Origin: Prorocentrum cordatum
Taxonomy: Eukaryota > Sar > Dinophyceae > Prorocentrales > Prorocentraceae
Assembly: GCA_963575745.1 (NCBI GenBank)
Contig: CAUYUJ010011481.1
Span: 400,998-464,997 of the forward strand
Length of the DNA: 64,000 nt
Direction of reading: 5' to 3'
The position numbers were made by a program, and so were the translations under genes. Shown here in pieces: positions 9,501 to 19,415 of the stretch (the stretch's first letter is position 1; every line of letters starts with the position of its first letter). A model generated the notes under the pieces. It was not told where the DNA came from. It saw only the letters and a list, made by a program, of their open reading frames with translations, and did no database searches.

Positions 9501-9756
9501 GAATGCTGTCGCGGTGGTCGGAGAAACGTTTGGCCAACTTGGTTTCAGCTCGCACTTCCTCGGACGTTCCTTTCTTGTGCTTCGGTATACGACCGAACTG
9601 CTTCACCAGGTCAACAATCCTTTGGACAGTACCGTTCAACACAGCACGCTGAGGAGGGGCACTGCTCACTGCAGCAGGCTGAGGAGCACCGCTGTTGGGT
9701 GCAGAAACGTCAGGAGCATGGCGCCAAGACCGAGAGCTACCAGCATGCCGCGGCAT
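6586..9756 (-). CDS. Helitron-type Rep-helicase, N-terminal block (helical modules, C2H2 finger, DUF6570-like)
   Basis: This is the 5' exon of the same Rep-helicase. Numbering is from the ATG at 9756, but the frame is open upstream (reading ...F-Q-H-P-L-Y-T-V before the Met) to the N gap at 9823, so the true start may be lost. Four related modules lie at ~43-98, 116-170, 203-258 and 275-330, each built as V-x-x-F-G-x-x-P followed by an amphipathic helix and an E-L-Q-x-L-E/Q end. Modules 1 and 2 resemble each other closely, as do 3 and 4. A C2H2 finger (C-Q-L-C ... H-K-Q-C-H) sits near 445-466. Near 690-790, V-C-W-D-C-L-N-D-L, P-L-N-A-L-V-N-D-N-W and K-G-I-S-G-N-T resemble DUF6570, a domain found N-terminal of Helitron proteins. 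The end F-D-S-R-S-W-P-A-C-Y-T-E-F-W-F-G-D-G leads into the intron. The last codons of the annotated open frame below 6586 read the 33-bp tandem repeat. Confidence 0.75.
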
Positions 9757-9823
9757 TACTGTGTACAGTGGGTGCTGGAAAGTTCCTTTGTAAGGATAGC
9801 TCGAGGCAACATGGCTAGGGAGA

Positions 9824-9923
9824 NNNNNNNNNNNNNNNNNNNNNNNNNNNNNNNNNNNNNNNNNNNNNNNNNNNNNNNNNNNNNNNNNNNNNNNNNNNNN
9901 NNNNNNNNNNNNNNNNNNNNNNN
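9824..9923. other. Assembly gap (100 N)
   Basis: Exactly 100 N. It is followed directly by (TCC)n. It cuts off the possible 5' end of the Rep-helicase gene. Confidence 1.
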
Positions 9924-10010
9924 TCCTCCTCCTCCTCCCTCCTCCTCCTCCTTCCTCCTCCTCCTCCTCCTCCTCCTCCTCCTCCTCCTCCTCCTCCTCC
10001 TCCTCCTCCT
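9924..10010. repeat. (TCC)n microsatellite next to gap
   Basis: Near-perfect TCC repeats with a few C or T interruptions. They probably continue through the gap. Confidence 0.95.
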
Positions 10011-10084
10011 GCAGTGAGTGAATGCAGTGGCACGATTGAATGCAGTGGACTGCAGTGTCACTAGCAATTCCTGAAGCGTCTGGC

Positions 10085-10455
10085 TATTCAAAATGTGGCC
10101 CGGGAATGGAGTTCTGGGAACTCGAAGACCAGGAAGTGGCCTACAGTTGGCTCCGGGCATCCAGAATGTGGCCCGGGAATGGAGTTCTGGGAACTCGAAG
10201 AGCACGAAGTGTGTGACTGTTGCATCCGGGCATCCAAAATGTAGCCCGGGAATGGCGTTCTGGGATGTCGAAGAGCACGAAGTGTGTGACTGTTGCATCC
10301 GGTTATTCTAAATGTGGCCCGGGAATGGCGTTCTGGGATCTCGAAGAGCACGAAGTGTGTGACTGTTGCATCCGGGTATTCAGAATGTGGCCTGGGAATG
10401 GAGTTCTGGGAAGTCGAAGAGCACGAAGTGTGTGACTGTTGGTGAAAAACGAGCC
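10085..10455. repeat. 73-bp minisatellite, five copies
   Basis: The landmark AATGTGGCCCGGGAATGG begins at 10092, 10165, 10238, 10311 and 10384, exactly 73 bp apart. Units differ by scattered substitutions, and the first is the most divergent in its 3' half (CCAGGAAGTGGCC instead of GCACGAAGTGTGTG). Confidence 0.95.
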
Positions 10456-11260
10456 CGGCACCCTGCCGCCCGGCAACTCCCCAACACCTGCCCGGACCCC
10501 CCTGTGGAGTGATCTGTGAGCTCTTTTGAGTCAACTAGAAACCTATCAGTCTTCGCTGTTAGGTAAAAATGCCTCCCAGGCGCCCTCGAACGGGTTCTGA
10601 AAAGACCCCAAGAGGCCTCCCAGAGAAGCATCTTGACGACGACCCTGTTTGGCCCCAAGAGCAACACAAGATGCCAACGAGAGGCTTCCTCCTCCGCCCC
10701 TTCCTCTTCCTCCTCCTCCTACTTATCTTCATCCTCCTCATCTCCTTCTCATCCTCTCCTCCTCCTCCCCTCCCCTTCCCCATCCTCATCTTCTTCCTCC
10801 TCGGCGGCGCCACAATGGCCCCGGGCCCACGGCGAAGCAGTAGCGATCATGCAACATGGGCCGGCGGAATGAGCGAAACGATTGAATAAAATGACCCATT
10901 CGGGCGTTAATGCCAAGACTAACGCTCAGGGTCAGGGTGCTAGGGTTAGGATGATACGATTCGTGTGTTTGCTTAGGGCGTAGGTGCAATTGTGTAAAAG
11001 GTTCGGGTTTGCATTTTAGGGCTAGCTTGCTGAGAGGTCGGGTGTTTGTGTCAGGGTGCTAGGCTCGCAGTTAATGGTTCGGGTTATTGCTTAGGCTTAG
11101 AGTGCCAAGACTCGCATCAGGGTGTTAGGGCTGCGGTGTCAGGTTCTGGGGGTCAGGGTTGGGGTAGTGACTTCGTCGCGCTAGGATGCTCGGGTGCTAG
11201 AGCTACGGGGCGGGGGGGGCACTGTTTGTGTTTAAGGTAAAAACGCTAGGGTCGAGGCTA
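10456..11260. other. Intergenic: CT-rich tract and degenerate GGGTTAG-like text
   Basis: No gene seen. 10680-10800 is a pyrimidine tract of TCC and CTT units. 10915-11260 has scattered AGGGTTAGG, GGTGCTAGGG and GGTTCGGG words, loosely like telomeric sequence but without a regular period. Confidence 0.5.
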
Positions 11261-11635
11261 GGGTGCTGGGCTGTGTCAGGGCAGTGGTGGAACTGGTAGG
11301 TTGCTGCGATTGGGATCTGTGACGATCGCGACGCGAATGCCGCTCATGGCGGCCCGCGTCGCGGGAGGAAGGGGGGGGGCATAGAAAGATGGGGCAGAGT
11401 AGCACGTGGGAGTATGAGGAGTGGCCGCCCTAGTTGGGTGATTGTGGCTTCGTTCTGCCCACCCGACCCAGAACATTGATCAAAACCCGGACTGCGACAG
11501 ACTGGGTTGCATCGGGTGAGGCTGTGGTCTCTACACCCCGGAAGGGGTACGGAGAGGAGGGGAACGAGGAGGAGAGAGGAGCGAGAGACGAAGAGGAGCT
11601 AGATGAGATGAGTGCGACCCCGATGATGACGACGA

Positions 11636-11639
11636 TGGC

Positions 11640-11710
<71 letters not shown>
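11636..11710. repeat. (ATG)n microsatellite
   Basis: An uninterrupted GATGATGAT run passes into GTGGTGGTG. It lies in a purine-rich region (11500-11940) with no recognisable gene. Confidence 0.95.
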
Positions 11711-11722
<12 letters not shown>

Positions 11723-12309
11723 CGGCAATCCTGATGACGACGACGAGGAGGAGACGCGGCAGAGGACGAGGAACGACGCATTGAAGACCTTCCTCCCGCC
11801 TCCTCGCGAAGGGAGGGGCAGGAGAGAGGAGCGCGCGGGAGGAAGGAAGGAAGGCGAGGAGGAGGACGAGTGACTCATCAAATGACCCCCTTCCCTCCTC
11901 CTCAGAGGGAGGAAGGAGCAAAAAGGAGAACGCAGATGGGAGGAAGGAACGCCGAGCAACATCGATAACGACGGCAACAAACACAACACAAATAACAACA
12001 CAACTATGCTTTCGGACAACTTCCACTGCATAGTGATACTATAACTGCTCCTACTTCCATTGCGACACAACAACCGGGAGAGAAAAGGGCAAGGTTCTCC
12101 CGAACTCATTGTTTGTCTGGTTTCGTTTAGCTTGGGTGTTTCGGTTTGAAATGTGTGTTGTGTGTAAGCATGTTGCTGTGTTTCGTGTCTTTGTTGAACT
12201 CGAAGGCACTCGATGAGAAAAGGGAGGAGGAGGAGAAGGAGGATGACGACGACGACGAGCAAACGATCAATGAAGGTTGTTTGGTATATATGATGTGGGG
12301 GTGCTGGGG

Positions 12310-12656
12310 GTAGGGGGGGCCACACGCATACATATACATATATATATACACATACATACACACGAACCTGCATACATACATACATACATACATGCATGCA
12401 TACATGCATACATACATGCATACATGCATACATGCATACATGCATACATGCATGCATGCATGCATGCACACATACATACATACCTGCATGCATACATACA
12501 CACATACATGCATTCATGCATGCATGCATGCATGAATGCATACATACATACATACATACATACATACATGCATACATACATACATATATACATACATACA
12601 TACATGCATACATACATACATATATACATACATACATACATACATACATACATACA

Positions 12657-12687
<31 letters not shown>

Positions 12688-12880
12688 GTACATACACACA
12701 TACACACATACATGCATACATACATGCATACATACATACATACATACGCACATACACACATACATACACACATGCATACATACATACATACATACATACA
12801 TACATACATACCTACATAAAACATATATACATATATACACATACGTACATACATATATAAATATATGTATATACATGAAT
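12310..12880. repeat. (CATA)n / (CATG)n tetranucleotide satellite
   Basis: More than 500 bp of CATA units interspersed with CATG. Tetranucleotides keep repetitive frames open on both strands, giving His/Tyr/Ile/Thr-rich and Met/Tyr/Val/Cys-rich ORFs that I reject as genes. Confidence 0.95.
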
Positions 12881-13106
12881 GAGGTATGTGCGCGTGTGTG
12901 TATCCGCCACCGTGCCTCCAGGCACGAGGTGGGCGTGTCCTCAAACCCACTGCCGCACCCTCTGAGCTCCACCCATCGCCCCTGAGTACTGTTATTAAGG
13001 TCCCCGGGCCCCTCGCCCTCCCATCTCCCCGGGCGCTGCGCGCGTGCCCCTTGGGGGTCTGGCGCGTGCCCCCCGTGGCTTCCCGCGCCCCCTGGGCTCA
13101 GGGACT

Positions 13107-13246
13107 CCTCCTCCTCCTCCTCCTCCTCCTCCTCCTCCCTCCTCCTCCTCCTCCTCCGCCGCCTCCTCCTCCTCCTCCTCCTCCTCCTCCTCCTCCTCCT
13201 CCGCCTCCTCCTCCTCCTCCTCCTCCTCCTCCTCCTCCTCCTCCTC
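13107..13246. repeat. (TCC)n microsatellite
   Basis: About 140 bp of TCC with two GCC interruptions. Confidence 0.95.
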
Positions 13247-13258
13247 TGGTTGTCGCAT

Positions 13259-13730
13259 GAATTCTCGGGCCCGAGAGGGCCCCAAGACGGGCCAAGAGGG
13301 CCCCAGGAAGCCCCCAGGACGAGTCGCCGAACGGTCGCTCCAGGACGCCCGAGATGAAAGATGGCTCCCAGACGGCCCAAGAAGCCTCCCCAGGGAGCCC
13401 TCTTGGAGGCCTCACAACAGGGCCCAAGAGGCCAAAATCATCGATCGCCCTACAATTTTTGAACGATCGTGGCGTTCTCGAATGTTCGCACGGCCCTAAG
13501 AGGGGCCCAAAAGAGAGAACACGAGCCGAACATTCGAGCCTTCCGCCCTACGAGGCCCACAGGAGGCTCCAAGAGGCACCCAGGAGGCCCCGAGAGGCCC
13601 CCAATACTAGGCTCGAAAGGGGTCCCAAAAGAGCCATCAAAAGCCGTGCAAACTGCCTCCAGGAGGTCCCCGAGAGGCCTCCCACGAGATCCCAACGAGC
13701 ATCCAATAGGCTTCACAACCACAACCAACG
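13259..13730. repeat. AAGAGGCCCC-family repeat block
   Basis: Units such as CCAAGAGGGCCCCAGGAAGC and CAGGAGGCCCCGAGAGGCCC recur throughout. The segment GGCCAAAATCATCGATCG at ~13430 resembles the interior of the related block at 36.76-36.83 kb. Confidence 0.7.
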
Positions 13731-13835
13731 CACCTTGGCAAGATGGGCCGAAGGCCATTCGATATAAATCAAACTTTAAAAACTGATGTCGTGTCTGAGT
13801 CCCTGGCTGCGGACTGGCGGCCTCGACGACCACAA

Positions 13836-13960
13836 CGACGACGGCGAAGGCGACGGCGACGACGACGACGACGAAGACAACGACGACGACGACGACGATG
13901 CCGACGAAGACGACGACGATGCCGACTACGACGACGACAACGACCAAGATGTCGACGATG
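13836..13960. repeat. (GAC)n microsatellite
   Basis: Runs of GACGACGAC with GAA and GCC variants. They read as poly-Asp or poly-Arg depending on frame. Confidence 0.85.
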
Positions 13961-14283
13961 TGGGAAAACTGCGTGTTATCGTCAACTTCCCAATTGAATC
14001 GCTAACTAGGTCGCGCTCAACCATCGAAATGCTCAAGATGTAGGCTAATGGTGAGGAGACCCTGCCCCACCCCTCCCCTCCCCTCGAATGCGAGATCCAT
14101 CCCCCCGCTCCCTCACCCTCTCGATCCTATCATCGCCCCCCTCCCGATCCCGTCCCCACCCCCCTTCGCCCCATCGCCTGCCCCGCGTCTCTCTTCCCTC
14201 CCCGAGTAGTAGATGTTGACTACCCGCATGGGAGCGCGAGGGTTGGCGGCGAGCAGAAGGGGGTGGGGGGAGGGGGGAGGGCG

Positions 14284-14384
14284 TCTTAGAAGAAGGCTGC
14301 AACTTAGAAGGCGCCGGCCTTACATCTGTAGATAAGGCCCGCGCCTTCTAAGAAGCAGGGGTGCTTCTAAGAAGCCCTCCCCCC
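14284..14384. mobile_element. Hairpin element, family E (copy 1)
   Basis: CTTAGAAGGCGCCGGCCTTA pairs with TAAGGCCCGCGCCTTCTAAG across a short loop. Outer arms TCTTAGAAG / CTTCTAAGA also pair. A second copy is at 23595-23683, with similar G-rich left and C-rich right flanks ending CGCGTGGCTGA. Confidence 0.7.
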
Positions 14385-14711
14385 CTCCCCCCTCCCCCCT
14401 CTGCGCGTGGCTGAGGGGGGTCAGACTGCCCCCGCGACGCAGGCTGGGCAAGAGAGAGAGGGCCCCGCCCAGCCGGCGTCAGCCTGAGAGGCCAGATCCT
14501 CGATCTTCTTCCTCAGCTCCTCGTCCTGAGACGGCGGCCGCTCCCTCGCGTCTCGCACGCGCCGCCGCCCCGGGGCATGCAGAGGAGCCGCAGCCGGCAC
14601 GCGCACGACTGCGAGGCGCGGAGCTCGACTCGTGTCCGCCGCATGCGGAAAGACGTCCTGGGACCCCAGCGGACGGACGACATGGCCATGTTTCGGCCAC
14701 GGGGGCCTGCA

Positions 14712-14890
14712 TACAGTCGGGGCTTGAACTAAGGAATCCTAAATAAGGAACGAGGCCCCTTCTTCCCATAAGTTAAACTCAGATTTCCCATGGAAAACCT
14801 GGGTAAAACCCAAGGAGCGCTGTAAAACAACTAAGGAACACGGAGCCCCTCCCAAACGGAAAAGGTTCCTTCTTCAGGGCCCCGACTGTA
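14712..14890. mobile_element. MITE-like element, family B (copy 1, 179 bp)
   Basis: Termini TACAGTCGGGGC and GCCCCGACTGTA are inverted. The interior has AAGGAACGAGGCCCCTT and the near-inverted GGAGCCCCTCCC...AAAAGGTTCCTT. Other copies are at 41489, 41847, 59171 and 60567. It is non-coding. Confidence 0.85.
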
Positions 14891-14989
14891 TTATCCATGC
14901 CCACCGCCTGCCGAGGCCCCCGAAGAGGGGGGCCCCCCAGGCGGGGGCTGTGCACAAAATCCCCTCCCCGCCTCGGAATACTCGCCCGG

Positions 14990-15155
14990 AAGTCCGCGCG
15001 GACCCCTTGTGGGGGGACGAGAAGGTACCGATACCGCTGCGCCCCAGACCTCTCCCGGGGTGCGCTCTGACCAGGATCTCGAGGCGAATGCCGCCGTGGC
15101 GACGAGGGCCTCCCAGGAGGCCCACAGAAGGGAAAACCAGGGAGAGAAAGCGGTG
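14990..15155. repeat. Dispersed repeat, family S (copy 1)
   Basis: Shares the order TACCGATACCGCTGC, CCTCTCCCGGGG, GAGGCGAATGCCGCC, GTGGCGACGAGGGCCT with the segment at 63735-63885. A weaker version is at 60855-60960. Confidence 0.6.
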
Positions 15156-15330
15156 CAGTAGGGGCCTGACCACAGGAACCTTCCACGAGAAACCCAACCC
15201 TGACACCCCAGGACGTCCATGGATCATTGGTGCTGGAGCGCCACGCCTTCCACAGCCACACCATTGAAACCCAGGAAACCAAGGGCACACTGGAGGCAAG
15301 CAGAATGTTTCTTGGCATGGGCCTCCACTG
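15155..15330. repeat. Dispersed repeat, family D (copy 1, interrupted by element C1)
   Basis: Matches 31661-31835 closely: CAGTAGG...GAACCTTCCACGAGAAACCC, GGAGCGCCACGCCTTCCA, ACTGGAGGCAAGCA, GTTTCTTGGCATGGGCCTCC. It ends where element C1 begins. Confidence 0.8.
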
Positions 15331-15545
15331 TTTTGGACGCCCGAAATGGGTATGGAAAAATGGGTACAATGCCCAACAACAAATGTTGCCCCAAACCAAC
15401 AGCGGCCGCTGTTGGGCAAGCGGCCTTCTGTCTGGAATGGACACAGGCCGCGGCGGCGTGCACAGCGAGTCCTGTTCAAAATGAACAAGATCCGCTGTTG
15501 GGCATCGTAGCCATTCGTTCCATGCCCATTTCGTTCGTGCAGAGC
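15331..15545. mobile_element. Inverted-repeat element, family C (copy 1) with ~30-bp flanking direct repeat
   Basis: Left end GACGCCCGAAATGGGTATGG and right end CCATGCCCATTTCGTTCGTG are imperfect inverted repeats. Inner arms AATGCCCAACAACA / CTGTTGGGCAT also pair. The host sequence GTTTCTTGGCATGGGCCTCC lies on both sides (15301-15330 and 15545-15574, two mismatches seen over 30 bp). The unoccupied equivalent is at 31801-31831. A second copy is at 47634-47850. Confidence 0.8.
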
Positions 15546-15734
15546 AGAGTGTTTCTTGGCATGGGCCTCCTCTGTACCCTTTCCTCCTCTGAGGCTGTGG
15601 CTCTCCGAGTCTCCGCCCCGGGCCCGAGCGACGACTGCAACCCCCGCCGTGCGCCACCGACGGGAACCGTGCCGCCAGTCTCGGGCGGGCAGCCTCTGTC
15701 ACGTGCGCTTCCTCCTAACTGTCCCTCCCTCCTC

Positions 15735-16016
15735 CTTGCTATTCCTCCTCCTCCTCCTCCTCCTCCTCGTCCTCCTCCTCCTCCTCGTCCTCCTCCTCCT
15801 CCTCCTCCTCCTCCTCCTCCTCCTCCTCCACCTCCCTCCTCCTCCCCCCCTCCTCCTCCTCCTCCTCCTTCTCGGCCTCAGCCGTCCTCCTCCTCCTCCT
15901 CCTCCTCCGTCCTCCTCCCCTCATCCTCCATTCTCCTCCCTCCTCCTCCTGATCACTCCTTCAACTCCACCGTCCTCCTCCTCCTCCTCCTCCTCCTCAA
16001 ACTCATCCCTTCTCCT

Positions 16017-16052
<36 letters not shown>

Positions 16053-16060
16053 CCTCGTGT
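15735..16060. repeat. (TCC)n / (CTCCTG)n low-complexity tract
   Basis: About 325 bp of pyrimidine-rich TCC repeats with CGT, CTC and CTGCTC variants. Confidence 0.95.
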
Positions 16061-16069
16061 CCCACGTTG

Positions 16070-16940
16070 TCCACCCTTATCCCAGCCCCTCCTCCGCCTC
16101 CTTCCTCCGCTGTCTCCTCCATCTACCCCCTTCTCCTCCCTCCCTCCGTGCCCTCTCCCTTCCTACAGACCTCCTTCTCAACACGTTCTCCCTTTGCGCA
16201 AGGGCGAACAATCGTCTTCCCTCTCCGTCCTCTCGCCAGAACGTTCAGAGGAAGTCGTAGAGTCTAATGGAGAGTAGAGTGGCAAGCCTAAGCACATATG
16301 AGCTAGAGTGTAGAGGGGTATGAGTAGAGAGAAGATAGTAGTGGAGAAAGCAGCAAAGGTGAGAGTGGAGAGCAGAAGGGGATAACCAGACGTGAAAGAG
16401 AAGAAACTGTGATCTAGACAGTGAATGGATGAGGACGTGCGGTGCACATGAACGTTTGGGACGCATACAGAAAACACACAATGGGTGCATGGAACACAAC
16501 ATCGAGGTCAAGTCGGAAAAAGGGTACATAGATAAGGGTTGGGAGGAGAGCCTGCTATGGGTCGTAGAGCGAAAGCTTAGTTATGAGGTAAAGGGTCTAC
16601 AACATCGGGGAGAAGATAGCGAGAAAGAAGTGCGGAGTAAAACATTAGCAACAAGGAAGTGGAGGACCGAGGCTGCACGGAGTTGATGGTCAACGTAAGA
16701 GGGTGAAGAGTGCACATGCCGTAAGAGGGTCGATCGCGGGGAACACACAGTGACGAGAGAAAAGTAGCCCACCACATGTCGACCTCAGAGCACAGTGCAA
16801 CGCATGGAGAGCAGGGAACGGGCAGGGCCGTAGGGCAAGCGGACGAGCTCGGGGAGAAGGCGGGGGCAGACGAAAGAAAGGGATCGGTGACGTGCATCCC
16901 TGTCCGTCCAACCCCTGGCTCACCCCACCTCATTACAGTT
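16070..16940. other. Intergenic, no gene recognised
   Basis: Mixed sequence without repeats or a convincing ORF. The plus strand is purine-rich from 16260 to 16900. The open frames show no recognisable domain. Confidence 0.4.
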
Positions 16941-16946
16941 CTATAC

Positions 16947-17119
16947 TTAGGTCGGGCCTGTCCCCCTACAATTTGATTTGAGACGAAAGAAACCACAAGT
17001 TGTCAAAGAATACTCCAAACATGCTCAAAAATAGTAAACAAATCGTAAACAAATCATCCCCGTACTACTTTTGGACTATATTTGAATATTTCTCATGTAG
17101 GGGGACAAGCCCGCCTTAA
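16947..17119. mobile_element. MITE-like element, family A (copy 1, 173 bp)
   Basis: Left TTAGGTCGGGCCTGTCCCCC and right GGGGGACAAGCCCGCCTTAA are inverted repeats. The AT-rich interior with ACTATATTTGAATATT is shared by A2-A5. Confidence 0.85.
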
Positions 17120-17129
17120 TTTTATACAT

Positions 17130-17346
17130 CCCTCTCTCTCTCTCTCTCTCGCTCGCTGTGCGTGCCTCTCTCTCTCTCTCTCTTTCCTTCCCTCCCTTCC
17201 GCTCTTCCTCTCTGTGTATGTCTCTCTCTCTCTCTCGTTGTGTGGATGCCTATCCCCTCCTCCGGTTCCCTGACACTCTATCGTTCTCCCTATATGTCCC
17301 TCTCTTTCCCTCACCACCTTTTGTCATCATCTCTCTCTCTCTCTCG

Positions 17347-17382
<36 letters not shown>

Positions 17383-17405
17383 TCCTCTCTCTCTCTCTCT
17401 CTCCC
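17130..17405. repeat. (CT)n microsatellite tracts
   Basis: CTCTCT runs at 17133-17153, 17166-17182, 17222-17238 and 17330-17403, between two family A elements. Confidence 0.95.
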
Positions 17406-17428
17406 TTGCCGTTAGTTACTCTCTAGTC

Positions 17429-17581
17429 TTAGGTCGAGCATCTCCCCCTACAGGCCGATGTTGGGCGAATCATTAAAGTTACACCAATCTTATTCCAAAC
17501 TAGCAAAACGAACCATCGTCCCCAGACTATTGTTTGACTATGTTTGAAGATTCTTCCTGTAGTGGGACAGGCCCGGCTTAA
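17429..17581. mobile_element. MITE-like element, family A (copy 2, 153 bp)
   Basis: Left TTAGGTCGAGCATCTCCCCC and right AGTGGGACAGGCCCGGCTTA. The interior has CCCAGACTATTGTTTGACTA. Confidence 0.85.
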
Positions 17582-18660
17582 CTCTATGGCTACCTCTCGC
17601 TCGATCCCCCTCTCTCTGCCTCCTCACCTTCCTCGCAACTCCCCATGAAAGCAGCCGTTTGCAAGTGCTGCCCGTGCTGCCAGGGTGGGTGTTTGCGCCG
17701 CCCTGGCTTGGTGTCCAAGGGCCAGGGTCCTTCAGCGGCTCGAACTTGTTGAACATAGGTTGGATCACGTTGGGGTATATCTGGCCACCGCGAATGCACG
17801 AATGCGCACGCAAAAACAACAAGGACCAAAACACGTGCGGCGCACTTCTGCTGCTATATGACGGCACGTCAGACTTTCACAACGGCAGGTGACGATGTTT
17901 GGGGCTACATGCTCGCTCTCTGCGGGTGGTGTAGCCAGTCCTTGGTTTGACGTCTCTTGGCCGCAGCTGCTCCGAACATCAGCGGCAGGACCTGCGCCAC
18001 TGTACCAACAGGCCTCCGTCGCGGCCACCCTGCGCTCGATGCTGCCCCGATCCCGAGTCTTGCGTGGCTCGGTACTGGCATCGACACTTTGGACGAACTC
18101 GTTAGGGGTGTCCCCGACCGTTCTCCACGACCTCGTCGAGCCCATCCGAGTTACGCTCACAACTGCCAGAGTTAGCGGGCAATTTGGCGCGTTCTGGGGC
18201 TGCGTCGCGTGACTTCTCCGGAGGCCTCGAGAGCGTTGTTGAAAGCTGCCATCTCCCACTGTGGGCCATCTTTGAGGTCCTTGGGGCTGGTCAGAGTGGC
18301 TCCAATGATGGAAATCATTACATAATTATAATGTCAGATGTTTATCACGGTATTCAGCGCTCAGAGCTCAGAGCGTCCAGCCTCCATCCCAAGGCGGCTC
18401 CCGAGCAGACCTCGAAGCGGCCCCGATGAAGCTCGGCCACACGCAAGAATAGCCGTACACGCCGGTCGGAAGAAGTGGATAGAAACATGAAGTAGGAGGG
18501 CGTTGGAAGTAGATTGGAGTTCCGCCCGCCCCCTGTAGAGGAGGGAAGAGGAACACCGTTCAACTCTTGAAGTAGGAAGGCGTCTACAAAAGATTAGAAT
18601 CTGGGCATCCCGATATATACCTACTTTCAACGACCGACGTGCAAGCCGGAGTGACCGTAG
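17582..18660. other. Intergenic, no gene recognised
   Basis: Ordinary composition. Overlapping open frames on both strands at 17.76-18.26 kb show no domain, and neither frame is clearly favoured. A small imperfect duplication (GAAGTAGGAGGGCGTTGGAA / GAAGTAGGAAGGCGTCTACA) lies at 18489 and 18570. Confidence 0.4.
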
Positions 18661-18669
18661 GTGCCCAGC

Positions 18670-18860
18670 TTTGGGGGCACGGGGGCCGTGGGAATCCAAG
18701 CGCGTCCGCCAGCACGTGGAAGAGCAATACGCGTGCGAGACCCCTGGCAAGCCCCCTGGGACCCCCGGCGGACCCCCAAGATGCCCCAAAAAGGCTGCCA
18801 AGAGGCCCATAGGCAGTAGGCTCCCGCAAGGGACCCCTCGAGTACCCCAGGGGGACTTGT
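18670..18860. repeat. AAGAGGCCCC-family repeat, short block
   Basis: GCAAGCCCCCTGGGACCCCC, GCCAAGAGGCCCATAGG and related units. Confidence 0.5.
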
Positions 18861-19258
18861 GTCCACGACCCAAGCACGGTGGCGACTACCTACAGCGAAA
18901 TGCCGCTCCAACCGCGGGTGCTTCCGTTAGCCTGTACAGCCACTAGTACCTACCTCTGCGGTATCGGCAATCTCGTTGGTTTTTCGACACCGCCTGGATC
19001 GCTTGGCCTCGAGTGATCGAGGCTGCCCGATGGCGCAGATCGTTCAACCACAACGTCCACAGGACACGAACCTACCACACTCGAGCTTCCGGTTCACTGC
19101 GCACGCGTGTCGGCGACTCCGAAGGGTGCGGTTTGCGAAAGGGTGTGGCTTGAAAACCGCACCTGGCGCACACCCTGCGGGGCGGGCGTGGACCTCGACA
19201 GAGCTCGCCGCTGCGCCCCGAGGAGCCCAACGAGGACCATGTCGTGCCCCCCAAGCCG

Positions 19259-19415
19259 TAAGTCGGGCGTGTCCTCCTACAGGCGGATTTGGGTGGAAAA
19301 AAGAAGAATACCCCCAAATACTCAAAAATAGTCAAGCATAGTCAAAAAATAGTCCCCAGACAAATTTTTGACTATGTTTGAATATTCCCCCTGTAGAGGG
19401 GCAGGCCCGACTTAA
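19259..19415. mobile_element. MITE-like element, family A (copy 3, 157 bp)
   Basis: Left TAAGTCGGGCGTGTCCTCCT and right AGGGGCAGGCCCGACTTAA. The interior holds repeated ATAGTCAAAAA words and TTTGACTATGTTTGAATATT. Confidence 0.9.

Larger units (their letters stand above)
763..9690 (-). repeat. Dispersed ~17-bp repeat coding GAPQPA-like peptides inside the Rep-helicase
   Basis: The minus-strand consensus is GGTGCTCCTCAGCCTGC. Clear copies (plus coordinates) are at 763-780, 1284-1300, 2191-2207, 3493-3508, 4231-4247, 4777-4792, 5518-5533, 6861-6877, 7743-7758, 7776-7791, 8574-8589 and 9674-9690. All run in the gene's direction and nearly all are read in one phase (GAPQPA, GASQPA, GAAQPA, GALQPV). 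A copy near 2871-2887 is read in another phase as V-L-L-S-L-A. Two copies (~750 and ~5508) share a longer unit adding G-P-D-L-R. Insertions fall in hydrophilic linkers and avoid the helicase motifs. Confidence 0.85.

Noticed and set aside
10915-11160. Telomere-like repeat
   Set aside because: TTAGGG-like words are scattered, without a regular period or a run of perfect units.
12267-12950. Met/Tyr/Val/Cys-rich and His/Tyr/Ile/Thr-rich ORFs on both strands
   Set aside because: Pure translations of the (CATA)n satellite.
14779-15702. 307-residue minus-strand ORF
   Set aside because: It spans repeats B1, S, D and C1 end to end, so it is a frame through unrelated mobile elements.
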